Positions 1 to 6,597 of a stretch of 8,895 bases of DNA are shown one piece after another. Under the pieces are notes generated by a model, which was given only the letters and a program-made list of their open reading frames with translations, had not been told where the DNA came from and searched no databases. The stretch's first letter is position 1. Each line of letters opens with the position of its first letter. The position numbers and the translations under genes were made by a program. Source of the stretch: Pseudomonadota bacterium (GTDB taxonomy: Bacteria; Pseudomonadota; Alphaproteobacteria; Rhizobiales; Tepidamorphaceae); contig JAEYRQ010000619.1 of the NCBI GenBank assembly GCA_023435545.1, positions 1 through 8,895 on the forward strand, in the 5' to 3' direction.

Positions 1-90
1 GCAGCTCTCGCCCAAATCCACAGATGCCGCGCCCGCGACGCCGGCTCCGTACGGGACGCGCCAGCCTTCGGCACCTTCGCCCCCAGCGCC

Positions 91-942
91 ATGCAGGCAC
101 GTCTGATCGGGTTCACCCGCTCGATGCCCGAGACCTGGCTGGGCAAGCGGTTGGCCTTTCTCGCCCGCCGGCTGGCGATGATGACCTTCCGTGGCTCCCT
201 CGACGTCGAGGTGTTCGGCCAGCGGATGCGGCTCTATCCCTTCAACAACGTCTCCGAGAAGCGGATCCTGTTCACGCCGCAGTTCTTCGATCCGCTGGAG
301 CGTCACCTGCTCGCCGAGCGCATCGGCGACGACTTTGTCTTCATCGACATCGGCGCCAACATCGGCGCTTATTCGCTGTTCGTCGCCGGACTTGGCGGCC
401 GTGGCGCCCGAATCCTGGCGGTCGAACCTCAGCCCGACGTGTTCGAGCGGCTGGTGGCCAACATTTCCCTCAATCCCACCGGCACCGTGAAGGCGATCGG
501 CTGCGCACTGGCGGACCGGGAGGGCGAGATGACGCTGTTCCTCGCCATCCGCAACAAGGGCGAATCGAGCGTGAAGTTCCAGGGCGCGCCGCTGGAGGAC
601 GGGCAGTCCGTGCAGGTGCCCGCCCGCACGCTGCTGGGGCTCGTCGAGGAGGAGGGGCTCGACCACGTCGATGCGATCAAGATCGACGTGGAGGGCGCCG
701 AAGACCTGATCCTGATCCCGTTCCTGCGTGACGCGCCGGTGCATCTGCTGCCGCGCCTGTTCATCGTCGAGAACGCACGCGGCCGCTGGCAGACGGACTG
801 CATCGCCGAACTCCAGGCGATGGGCTACGCGCTGCTCGCCGAGACCCGGCTGAACGTCGTGCTGGAACGCGTCGTGGGTCAGTCCCCGCAATCGACCAGC
901 GAGCCGACCTCGATTGCCTCCGGCGTCACCACGCACCTGTAG
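91..942 (+). CDS. FkbM family SAM-dependent methyltransferase
   Basis: This 283-residue protein has the class I methyltransferase layout of the FkbM family, whose known members O-methylate natural products, sugars or lipids. Visible motifs are the SAM-binding loop [12 protein letters not shown] (84-95), the acidic strand end VEPQP (111-115) and the FkbM signature IKIDVEGAE (196-204). The acceptor substrate cannot be read from the sequence. The ATG at 91 has no convincing Shine-Dalgarno sequence, and the frame stays open to the window edge, so the true start could lie upstream. The last 21 residues (about 263-283) are encoded antisense to the end of sfsA and form a Ser/Thr-rich tail beyond the conserved fold. 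The neighbours do not indicate a pathway. The family is confident; the exact start and substrate are not. Confidence 0.88.
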   Translation: MQARLIGFTRSMPETWLGKRLAFLARRLAMMTFRGSLDVEVFGQRMRLYPFNNVSEKRILFTPQFFDPLERHLLAERIGDDFVFIDIGANIGAYSLFVAGLGGRGARILAVEPQPDVFERLVANISLNPTGTVKAIGCALADREGEMTLFLAIRNKGESSVKFQGAPLEDGQSVQVPARTLLGLVEEEGLDHVDAIKIDVEGAEDLILIPFLRDAPVHLLPRLFIVENARGRWQTDCIAELQAMGYALLAETRLNVVLERVVGQSPQSTSEPTSIASGVTTHL

Positions 943-1592
943 GCGATCACCTCGACACCGGCCGAACGCGCCCTGTCGAGCGCGGTCCCGTATGCCGGAT
1001 CGATGTCGCGGGCGATGGCCATCCGCTCGGCGTCGCCCCGCTGCACCAGGAAGAACATCACCGCGCGGGCGCCGCTGCGCACCATGTCTGCGAGTTCGTC
1101 CAGATGCTTGGCGCCGCGCGCGGTGACCGAGTCGGGAAATTCGGCCAGCCCCGCCGTCCGCATCAGGTGGACGTTCTTCACCTCCACATAGCAATCCGGA
1201 TGCCCGCCGCGCGTCAGCAGCAGGTCGACGCGGCTGTTGCGCCCGTATTTCACCTCGCGCCGCAGCCCGTCGTAACCCGCCAGCTCCGGGATTGCGCCCG
1301 ACCCGATCGCGTCCGCGACCAGGCGATTGGGATGGCCGGTGTTGATGCCGACGATGGCCGGTCCCGCGCCAAGGTCCACCCCCACCAGTTCCAGCGACCA
1401 GGCCAGCTTGCGCTTGGGATCATCGGACGCCGACAGCCACACCCGGATACCAGGATCCGCCAGTCCGAGCATCGAACCGGGATTGGCGCAGTGCGCCGTG
1501 ACGAGCCTGCCGTCGGCAAGTTCGACATCGGCGAGGAAGCGCTTGTAGCGCCTGACCAGCCGTCCTTCGGCGAGGGGAGCCGCAAATCGCAT
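879..1592 (-). CDS. sfsA: DNA/RNA nuclease SfsA
   Basis: This 237-residue protein matches SfsA along its whole length. SfsA was first named for effects on sugar-fermentation gene expression in E. coli and is now treated as a nucleic-acid-binding PD-(D/E)XK-type nuclease. Conserved blocks are RYKRFLADV (15-23), HCANPGSM (34-41), EVKYG (113-117), SRVDLLL (120-126), CYVEVKNV (134-141) and [13 protein letters not shown] (152-164). Asp123, Glu137 and Lys139 fit the nuclease core. I start at the ATG at 1592 because family proteins begin just before the RYKRFL block; the frame is open further upstream to 1802, but that extension overlaps the divergent gene and is unlike SfsA. The 3' end overlaps the convergent methyltransferase by 64 bp. 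The divergent gap to the next gene is 109 bp and presumably holds both promoters, although none is clear. Confidence 0.95.
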   Translation of the reverse strand: MRFAAPLAEGRLVRRYKRFLADVELADGRLVTAHCANPGSMLGLADPGIRVWLSASDDPKRKLAWSLELVGVDLGAGPAIVGINTGHPNRLVADAIGSGAIPELAGYDGLRREVKYGRNSRVDLLLTRGGHPDCYVEVKNVHLMRTAGLAEFPDSVTARGAKHLDELADMVRSGARAVMFFLVQRGDAERMAIARDIDPAYGTALDRARSAGVEVIAYRCVVTPEAIEVGSLVDCGD

Positions 1593-1701
1593 CGAAGGTC
1601 CGTCCGCTGACGCTGTATCGTGTTGCCCGTGTCGATCCACTTGAGCGCGGATCGGCCCTGCGATAGACCACCCGCCACCCAGGCGCAACCGAGGCGGACC
1701 G

Positions 1702-2466
1702 ATGAGCGAGTCGACGGCGAGTGTTGGCGGCGAGGTTGTGACGGCGGCGGTCCTGGTGATCGGGGACGAGATCCTCTCGGGCCGCACCAAGGACCGCAAC
1801 ATCGGCTACATCGCCGAATACCTGACCGCGCTCGGCATCGAGTTGCGCGAGGCGCGCATCGTGCCCGACGTGATCTCGGAGATCGCCGATGCCGTCAACG
1901 CGCTGCGGGCGCGCTACACCTACGTCTTCACAACCGGCGGCATCGGGCCGACGCACGACGACATCACCGCCGACGGCATCGCCCATGCTTTCGGCGTACC
2001 TGTGCACCACGATCCACGTGCAGTCGAGATCCTGAAGGATTATCTCGGCAACCGCATCAACGAGGCGCGTCTCAGGATGGCGCGCATGCCGGTCGGGTCC
2101 GAGCTGATCGAGAACGCCGTCTCCAAGGCGCCGGGCTGGCGCATCGGCAATGTCCACGTCATGGCCGGGATCCCGTCGGTGATGCACGCCATGCTCGACG
2201 CGATCGCGCCGACGCTGCGGACCGGGATCGTCATCGAATCCCGCACCGTCGAGGGCAGGGGGATCAAGGAGGGGGATGTCGGCGGTCCCCTCGGCGAGAT
2301 CCAGGCCGCCTTTCCGCAGGTGATGATCGGCAGCTACCCCCGCTTCGACGGAAACCAATTCACCACCTCGCTCGTTCTCCGCTCACGCGACACGGCCGCC
2401 CTCGCCGCTGCCGAGGAACAGGTCCGCGCCCTCGTCGAGCGGTTGCTGATCGAGGTCGGGGCCTGA
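1702..2466 (+). CDS. CinA-type molybdopterin-binding domain protein (short form)
   Basis: This 254-residue protein consists of the MoaB/MogA-like domain found at the N-terminus of CinA. Visible motifs are [13 protein letters not shown] (21-33), the phosphate-binding block [12 protein letters not shown] (76-87) and MAGIPSVM (154-161). Full CinA proteins are about 400 residues and carry a second nicotinamide-nucleotide amidase (PncC) domain, which is absent here, so pyridine-nucleotide deamidation should not be assumed. Stand-alone forms of this kind are common and their role is poorly defined; proposed activities of the domain concern nucleotide pyrophosphate hydrolysis or molybdopterin binding. 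A GAGGCGG sequence precedes the ATG. The gene is followed 16 bases later by gpt on the same strand, which suggests co-transcription and fits a loose link to nucleotide metabolism. Confidence 0.9.
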   Translation: MSESTASVGGEVVTAAVLVIGDEILSGRTKDRNIGYIAEYLTALGIELREARIVPDVISEIADAVNALRARYTYVFTTGGIGPTHDDITADGIAHAFGVPVHHDPRAVEILKDYLGNRINEARLRMARMPVGSELIENAVSKAPGWRIGNVHVMAGIPSVMHAMLDAIAPTLRTGIVIESRTVEGRGIKEGDVGGPLGEIQAAFPQVMIGSYPRFDGNQFTTSLVLRSRDTAALAAAEEQVRALVERLLIEVGA

Positions 2467-2482
2467 GGCAGAGGAGACCGGC

Positions 2483-2989
2483 ATGTCGCCCGGAGCAGAA
2501 AAGGCGTTCCCCGTGTCGTGGGATCAGTTTCACAGGGATGCACGGGCGCTCGCCTGGCGCCTGGCCGGCATCGGGTCGTGGCAGGCGATCGTCTGCGTGA
2601 CCCGCGGCGGGCTGGTTCCGACCGCCATCGTCGCCCGCGAATTGGGAATCCGCATCATTGAGACGGTCGGCGTCGCCTCCTATCACGACTACAAGACCCA
2701 GGGCGGCCTCGAGGTGATCAAGCAGGTCAGCCATGAGGTGATCGACATGAACGGCGGTGACGGCTCGGCCGTGCTGATAGTTGACGACCTGGTCGATACG
2801 GGAAAGACCGCGCGGATCGTACGCGAGATCCTCCCCAAGGCACATTTCGCCACCGTCTACGCAAAGCCGATGGGGCGCCCGATGGTCGACACCTTCATCA
2901 CCGAGGTGAGTCAGGACACCTGGATCTATTTCCCCTGGGACACCGGCCTCGCCTTCCAGCCGCCCATTGCCCAGGCCGGAGGAGGCTGA
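2483..2989 (+). CDS. gpt: Xanthine-guanine phosphoribosyltransferase
   Basis: The product is a 168-residue purine-salvage enzyme that transfers phosphoribose from PRPP to xanthine, guanine and, less well, hypoxanthine in the cytoplasm. It aligns by eye with E. coli Gpt from end to end: the RGGLVP block (41-46), the PRPP-binding loop [14 protein letters not shown] (97-110) containing the paired acidic residues Asp101 and Asp102, AKPMGRP (127-133), and the purine-site segment WIYFPWDTG (147-155). It is slightly longer than the E. coli enzyme, mainly in the segment around residues 70-95. An AGAGGAG Shine-Dalgarno sequence lies just before the ATG. It lies between a CinA-type gene and an mgtC-like gene in a compact set, probably one transcript. 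Confidence 0.95.
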   Translation: MSPGAEKAFPVSWDQFHRDARALAWRLAGIGSWQAIVCVTRGGLVPTAIVARELGIRIIETVGVASYHDYKTQGGLEVIKQVSHEVIDMNGGDGSAVLIVDDLVDTGKTARIVREILPKAHFATVYAKPMGRPMVDTFITEVSQDTWIYFPWDTGLAFQPPIAQAGGG

Positions 2990-2994
2990 GCGGA

Positions 2995-3501
2995 GTGCTA
3001 GACCTCCTGTCCGGCAGCTTCTCGACCGAACTGGGCCTCGCGACGATCGCGGGCCGGATGGTGGCTGCGGCGGGACTGGGGCTGGTCATCGGCTTTGACC
3101 GGGAGCTTCGCAGCGTCGCCGCCGGCCTTCGCACCCACATGCTGGTCGCGCTGGCTTCGGCGACCTTTGCCATTCTCGCCTTCGAGATCGTCGCGCAGGC
3201 GATGCGCGAGGGTGTCGACAACACCGATCCGGTCCGCATCATCGAGGCTGTCACGGCGGGCGTCGCGTTCCTGGCGGCCGGAACCATCATCCGTGGTGGG
3301 GACCGCGTACATGGCCTGACAACGGGTGCGGGCCTCTGGCTCGCCGGCTCGATCGGCCTGGCCTGCGGTGTCGGCGCCTATGCGGTCGCGGTTCTCGCCA
3401 CCGTTCTCGGCATCGTCATCCTGACGTTGCTGCGGCGGCTGGAACACGTCATCGCCACCAAGCCGCGCACTCCGACGGGCGATGCCGACATCGGGAATTG
3501 A
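2995..3501 (+). CDS. MgtC/SapB family membrane protein
   Basis: This 168-residue hydrophobic protein has several predicted membrane helices and the MgtC/SapB N-terminal domain: GFDRELR (33-39), AAGLRTHMLV (42-51), GVAFLAAGTIIRGG (89-102) and GLTTGAGLWLAGSIG (107-121). It lacks the C-terminal cytoplasmic domain of Salmonella MgtC (about 230 residues), as many environmental members do. MgtC acts in low-magnesium survival and inhibits the F-type ATPase in Salmonella; whether this short form does so is unknown. Translation starts at a GTG at 2995, five bases after the gpt stop. The strong GGAGGAGG ribosome binding site lies inside the end of gpt, so coupling to gpt translation is likely. The protein probably sits in the inner membrane. 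Confidence 0.88.
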   Translation: MLDLLSGSFSTELGLATIAGRMVAAAGLGLVIGFDRELRSVAAGLRTHMLVALASATFAILAFEIVAQAMREGVDNTDPVRIIEAVTAGVAFLAAGTIIRGGDRVHGLTTGAGLWLAGSIGLACGVGAYAVAVLATVLGIVILTLLRRLEHVIATKPRTPTGDADIGN

Positions 3502-3519
3502 CCCCGCGAGCCACGAGAG

Positions 3520-3548
3520 TTGTCTCTGCTCCCCCCAGCCTGTATCGC
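3520..3548 (+). promoter_or_regulatory. Candidate sigma70 promoter of tRNA-Leu
   Basis: TTGTCT at 3520-3525 and TATCGC at 3543-3548 are separated by exactly 17 bases. Transcription would begin near 3555, about 11 bases before the mature tRNA 5' end, a normal distance for a tRNA gene. Matches to consensus are 4 of 6 for the -35 and 3 of 6 for the -10, so position and spacing carry most of the support. Confidence 0.45.
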
Positions 3549-3565
3549 CTGTTGCACCGGCAGTC

Positions 3566-3650
3566 GCGGGCGTGGCGGAACCGGTAGACGCAAGGGACTT
3601 AAAATCCCTCGGAGCAATCCATGCGGGTTCGACTCCCGCCGCCCGCACCA
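3566..3650 (+). tRNA. tRNA-Leu (anticodon UAA)
   Basis: This is a complete tRNA of 85 bases. The acceptor stem pairs GCGGGCG (3566-3572) with CGCCCGC (3640-3646), followed by the discriminator A and an encoded CCA at 3648-3650. The anticodon stem AGGGA/TCCCT (3593-3597 and 3605-3609) encloses a seven-base loop with anticodon TAA at 3600-3602. There is a long variable arm, as expected for a type II leucine tRNA, and a T-arm with GGTTCGACTCC. It reads UUA and, by wobble, UUG. It lies 64 bases after the mgtC-like gene. No intrinsic terminator is visible directly downstream on this strand. Confidence 0.97.
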
Positions 3651-3738
3651 CTATGAAAAGAGACAAGAAATTGGGATAGGCAACTCTCGATGCGAATAGC
3701 CAAGAACAGGCCAGGGTGTCCTTGCGGGTATCCCAACG

Positions 3739-3763
3739 AAAAAGCCCCGACCGAAGCCGGGGC
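3739..3763 (-). terminator. Intrinsic terminator with C(UUCG)G loop, minus strand
   Basis: Read on the minus strand, bases 3763-3744 form an 8-bp GC-rich stem: six GC pairs, one G-U and a closing C-G around a UUCG tetraloop. Five T residues follow (3743-3739). This is a textbook rho-independent terminator in that direction only; the plus strand has no T-tract after the stem. It lies 214 bases beyond the stop of the exported protein gene at 3977 and would end its transcript, or that of a small RNA, and shield the tRNA from antisense read-through. Confidence 0.85.
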
Positions 3764-3912
3764 CTGAGAGGGTGCCGAAATATCGATACGCTGCCTATCC
3801 GCTGGCAACCACGGTGCCATGCGCCGGGCGCCCCCGGAACATGGATGCCGAACAGCACCACGGGGCCGACACACCGGGCCTGCCATGAGCGGGGGCCGTT
3901 CGCCTCGGCGAT

Positions 3913-3963
3913 GCGGATTGCCACATTCAGCACATGCCGGGCTGTGCGGAGCATTCAATCCGC
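3913..3963 (-). repeat. Nested inverted repeat after the exported protein stop codon
   Basis: Perfect 8-base arms GCGGATTG (3913-3920) and CAATCCGC (3956-3963) enclose a second perfect inverted pair, GCACA (3930-3934) and TGTGC (3943-3947). On the minus strand the structure begins 13 bases after the stop codon at 3977. No T-tract follows, so it is not itself an intrinsic terminator. A structured 3' untranslated region or part of a small RNA is possible. Confidence 0.5.
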
Positions 3964-3976
3964 GGCGACCGCCGGC

Positions 3977-4366
3977 TCACTTCGGGCAGAAGACAATGAT
4001 CTGGAACGGGAGGCCCGTAAGTCCAGCGCCATCGTGCGTGTAGATTCTGGCCATGTTCACGGCCGGATAGGGGCAGTTTGCTACTGCACTGTACGGGCCG
4101 CCGGTGAAGCCGCCGTCGCCCAATCCGATGCTCGCGATGCATGTGCAGTCGGCGAGGCTACGGTTGAAGGTTACATCAAAGAACGCGCTCGAAGGGGCGA
4201 CGTTCGTCACACCAGAAGCGCGCACAACGCGGCCGTCGGAGCCAATCACCGCCGTCATGATCGTCATCCCGAGCGTCCCATCGGGCGCCGCCTTGGGCGA
4301 ACCGGCGAGCGAGTTGAGCAGGACACCGAGTACGATGAAAAGCGCGGCCGACTTGAACTTGGTCAT
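3977..4366 (-). CDS. Small Sec-exported protein of unknown function, four cysteines
   Basis: The 129-residue product starts with a clear Sec-type signal: Lys3 and Lys5, then a hydrophobic core (about 8-20) and a small-residue region AGSPKAA (21-27) where cleavage is likely. The mature part is short, rich in Gly, Val and Ala, and looks beta-strand-rich. It has four cysteines (74, 76, 98 and 127) that could form two disulfides in the periplasm or outside the cell. It ends in PFQIIVFCPK. From memory this ending resembles a scattered set of uncharacterised small secreted proteins with a terminal PFxxxVFC motif; I cannot confirm this. The ATG at 4366 is chosen because it has an AGGGGAG ribosome binding site and directly precedes the signal peptide. 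The frame is open upstream to 4597, but that part is not signal-like. It is divergent from another exported protein. No function is assigned. Confidence 0.75.
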   Translation of the reverse strand: MTKFKSAALFIVLGVLLNSLAGSPKAAPDGTLGMTIMTAVIGSDGRVVRASGVTNVAPSSAFFDVTFNRSLADCTCIASIGLGDGGFTGGPYSAVANCPYPAVNMARIYTHDGAGLTGLPFQIIVFCPK

Positions 4367-4566
4367 GGTCAACTCCCCTCGGTTCAGAACTGGCACCACC
4401 GTTGACGGTCGCCGACAAGGCGCCTGTTTGCAGCGTAGCTGATGGGGAAGACGCGACCCAAACGAAATGCCCCGGCAGTCGCCCGCCGGAGCCGTCAACC
4501 TCCAGCACATTTGGACCCCCTCGCCATCTAAGGCGCGACTCGCCGGGCGCACCCGCGCACATTTGA

Positions 4567-4594
4567 TTGAACGCCGGACAAACGCGCCTATAGT
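4567..4594 (+). promoter_or_regulatory. Candidate sigma70 promoter of the Tat-exported protein gene
   Basis: TTGAAC (4567-4572) and TATAGT (4589-4594) are separated by 16 bases. The -10 matches consensus at five of six positions and the -35 at four of six. This is the best promoter-like sequence in the window. Transcription would start near 4601, giving a leader of about 53 bases before the ATG at 4654. It lies in the 287-base divergent gap between the two exported protein genes. I found no comparably good promoter for the minus-strand partner. Confidence 0.55.
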
Positions 4595-4653
4595 CACCTA
4601 GCGTCATGTGAGGTTGCGGCGGCACCGCGCCCGCTGCCAAGAGGAGGTGCAAG

Positions 4654-5232
4654 ATGCAATCCGAACCGACCCTTAGCCGCAGGACCCTGCTCACCGGGAT
4701 AGGCAGCGCCGGTATCATGGCGGCGGGTGGCATGGGGCTTGCGCTGGCGGCCGATCCAGCTACGCAGGACGGCGCAACCAGTCGCATCGTGAAGACACCT
4801 CTCACCACCACGCCGGAAGCATTCGGGCCGGTGACCGTGCTGGAGTTGGGGGGGATCGATTTCCACCCTATTGGCAGTGCGACATATGCCTATGTGAGTC
4901 CGGGTGGCGTTAGCGTCACCTCCGGCTCGCAGTTCTTCAATGCCGGCCTGCCGGTGCCGGTCGGCAGTCGCATCTTGACCGTTGCGGTGTATCTCAACCC
5001 CAATGGAGTTCAGCGAAGCTTCACCGTTACGCGTTATAAACCGCGCAATCCCACCACATTTGAGAATTTGGCCAGCGGCACGTCGACTGCGGGAACCGCT
5101 GTCGAATTTGTCTCCATGCAGTTCAAGCACGACGTTGCGGTCGCTTGGAACTACCGGATCAGCAACCTCTTGCTCTCTGCGGGCGGAGCAATCGTGTACG
5201 GGGCCAGGGTGAGATACCGACCTCCCGCGTAG
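4654..5232 (+). CDS. Tat-exported protein of unknown function
   Basis: This 192-residue protein begins with a twin-arginine signal peptide: SRRTLL (8-13), a hydrophobic Gly/Ala-rich core (14-31) and an ALAA cleavage region near residues 30-33. It should therefore be exported folded through the Tat system. The mature part (about 160 residues) has no cysteines and no cofactor motif I recognise. It alternates short hydrophobic and polar stretches, suggesting a beta-sandwich, for example ILTVAVYLNP (107-116) and AIVYGARVRYRP (179-190). The ATG is preceded by AGGAGGTG (4642-4649), the strongest ribosome binding site in the window, and by a good promoter. Base composition is lower in GC than in the flanking genes: I count 48% at 4981-5040 against 73% at 5341-5400. 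It is divergent from the Sec-exported protein and converges on the sulfotransferase gene with 42 bases between stops. No function is assigned. Confidence 0.8.
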   Translation: MQSEPTLSRRTLLTGIGSAGIMAAGGMGLALAADPATQDGATSRIVKTPLTTTPEAFGPVTVLELGGIDFHPIGSATYAYVSPGGVSVTSGSQFFNAGLPVPVGSRILTVAVYLNPNGVQRSFTVTRYKPRNPTTFENLASGTSTAGTAVEFVSMQFKHDVAVAWNYRISNLLLSAGGAIVYGARVRYRPPA

Positions 5233-5274
5233 GACGGTCAAACCGCCCAAATCGCCACGCCGAGCCGCACCTGT

Positions 5275-6423
5275 TCAGTCGACGAGCCAGGGGTTCTCGG
5301 TGATGTGGCGCGTCAGGAGGTTGATGGCGGCGGCACGGGGCGGGAGATCGGCATCGGCGTGCCGCGCCAGCGCAACGGTCATGGCTTCGCCGCGCGGATC
5401 GGCCTGCAGGGCCTCGAACAGGCGCAGCACCGCCTCGCGGCTTGTGTCCAGCGGTTCCGGCGGCGGCATCTGCGAGATCTCGAACAGTGTGTCGCGGCCG
5501 AGATAGCGGTTGGCGACGTCCACGTTTGAGCGGGCAAAGCGATCGCGCACCTCCTCGGCCAGCCAGGCCGGGATCCTGGGCTTGCGACGATAGGCAGGAT
5601 CGGATGCGGCTAGCGCGGCAAACAGCCGGTAGGTCCCGGTATTCGCCGCGACGGCCGGGTCGAGCGTCGCGTTGATCAGATGCTTGAGCGCGAGAACGAG
5701 GCCGCCGATGCTGGGGTTGCTTCCGGCCGCCCGGTATGTCGGCGGGGCGATCCCAAGCGCCTCGTGAAAGAAGTCGGCGACGACGTCACCGTCGCGCAGG
5801 CTGGCCCGGTCGTAGACGCGGACGATCAGGCGGTCCTGCCCAAAGGCATCGGACCAGTGTCCCAGAAACGCAGCGTAGTCCGCACGTGTGTGGCGCACGA
5901 AGCGGTGCAGCTTGGTACTTCGCGCCTGCGCCTGGATCGCCTGGCAGTAGGCGGACACGGCGAAATCAAGCTGCTCGCGCAGATAGACGACGATCCTGGT
6001 GCGGTCGGGCGGGAATACCGCGGCGACGTCCCGGGGATCGGTGTTCTGCAGGCCCTCGCTGCTGATGAGCACCCGGCGCGCTCGCGCACCGGCGATCTCT
6101 GTCGTCAGCCGCCGCAGCTCCGCCAACCGCTGTTCAGCATCATCGACCTCGCCATCGCGCGTGGCGCGGAAGAACCGGGCGAGCCGATGGTGCGCGATCT
6201 CTGTGCCGCCGGCGCCGGGATAGAGCGTTTCGTGCCTGGCAAGGTGCGCCCGGCCGCTAGCCAAAGCCCGCTGAAGCGCGCTCGTGCCAGATTTCTGCCG
6301 GCCGATATGCAGCAGGAACTCCCCGCCGAAGCGCCCGATCTCGGCGGCGACGCTGTCGAGGATCGGGCGTAGCCGGACATCGGGCGTGGCTGCCTGGTGC
6401 CGGCCTGTTGAAGCGGTGCGCAT
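5275..6423 (-). CDS. Sulfotransferase-like protein
   Basis: The 382-residue product has the two PAPS-binding elements of sulfotransferases. The 5'-phosphosulfate loop is LHIGRQKSGTSALQ (38-51), with Lys44, Ser45 and Thr47 in the expected places. The 3'-phosphate element is in RIVVYLREQLDFAVSAY (143-159), with Arg149 and Ser157 as candidate contacts. The loop reads GRQKSGT rather than the common PKSGT form, as in many bacterial proteins of unknown acceptor. Typical roles are sulfation of carbohydrates, lipids or small molecules; none can be chosen here, and no PAPS-synthesis gene is nearby. The ATG at 6423 has a CGGAG-type ribosome binding site. The frame is open upstream to 6555, but that part is Arg-rich and runs into the divergent gap, so I exclude it. 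It is divergent from cobF by 174 bases. Confidence 0.8.
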   Translation of the reverse strand: MRTASTGRHQAATPDVRLRPILDSVAAEIGRFGGEFLLHIGRQKSGTSALQRALASGRAHLARHETLYPGAGGTEIAHHRLARFFRATRDGEVDDAEQRLAELRRLTTEIAGARARRVLISSEGLQNTDPRDVAAVFPPDRTRIVVYLREQLDFAVSAYCQAIQAQARSTKLHRFVRHTRADYAAFLGHWSDAFGQDRLIVRVYDRASLRDGDVVADFFHEALGIAPPTYRAAGSNPSIGGLVLALKHLINATLDPAVAANTGTYRLFAALAASDPAYRRKPRIPAWLAEEVRDRFARSNVDVANRYLGRDTLFEISQMPPPEPLDTSREAVLRLFEALQADPRGEAMTVALARHADADLPPRAAAINLLTRHITENPWLVD

Positions 6424-6597
6424 GGTGCGGCTCCGGGCATTGCGTGCAGTATGGGTGCTGGACCTGTCGAAAATACATCGGTCGCGCAGCCGGGCGCTTG
6501 CCGCCGCGCCCGTACGACGATAGGTGCTGCTCCGATCGGGCAGGGCGCGGCACATTCGCGGGAACTTCGCGTGCCGTCAAGCGACGGGTCGCAACAG

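Larger units (their letters stand above)
3651..3976. other. 326-base gap between tRNA-Leu and exported protein gene
   Basis: I see no convincing protein gene here. Reading frames that cross the region continue antisense into the tRNA or are otherwise unconvincing. The first 70 bases are A-rich compared with the rest of the window. The gap contains a minus-strand intrinsic terminator (3739-3763), a 5-bp inverted repeat with a 4-base loop (CCGGG/CCCGG, 3824-3837), and a nested inverted repeat at 3913-3963. It most likely forms the structured 3' untranslated region of the minus-strand gene ending at 3977, or holds a small RNA gene. It could also be remnant DNA from integration next to the tRNA. 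Confidence 0.6.

Noticed and set aside
24..731. 235-residue Arg-rich plus-strand frame
   Set aside because: It is an out-of-frame shadow of the methyltransferase gene, with the Arg/Pro-rich composition typical of GC-rich shadow frames.
1593..1802. N-terminal extension of sfsA by 70 residues
   Set aside because: SfsA proteins begin near the RYKRFL block; the extension is unlike the family and would overlap the divergent gene by about 100 bases.
1420..2358. 312-residue minus-strand frame
   Set aside because: It is antisense to the CinA-type gene and overlaps sfsA in another frame. No recognisable domain is seen.
3744..3763. The same hairpin as a tRNA terminator on the plus strand
   Set aside because: The plus strand has no T-tract after the stem and loses the UUCG loop and one pair; the minus orientation is clearly better.
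2998..3954. Long minus-strand reading frame across the mgtC-like gene, tRNA and gap
   Set aside because: It is antisense to two well-supported genes, and the stretch over the tRNA (AAGVEPAW and similar) is the usual false protein produced by reading a tRNA backwards.
3599..3958. 119-residue minus-strand frame with GGGSRTRMDC ending
   Set aside because: This is a well-known artefact of antisense tRNA translation; there is no ribosome binding site and no family resemblance.
3627..5274. Second attachment repeat matching the tRNA 3' end
   Set aside because: Apart from the tRNA itself, no copy of its last 20 or so bases was found by eye in the downstream region, so integration is not proven.
5233..5274. 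Bidirectional terminator between the convergent exported protein and sulfotransferase genes
   Set aside because: The 42-base gap has no clear stem with a T-tract on either strand.
6424..6597. Cobalamin riboswitch upstream of cobF
   Set aside because: I looked for the B12 box and the surrounding conserved stems and found neither.
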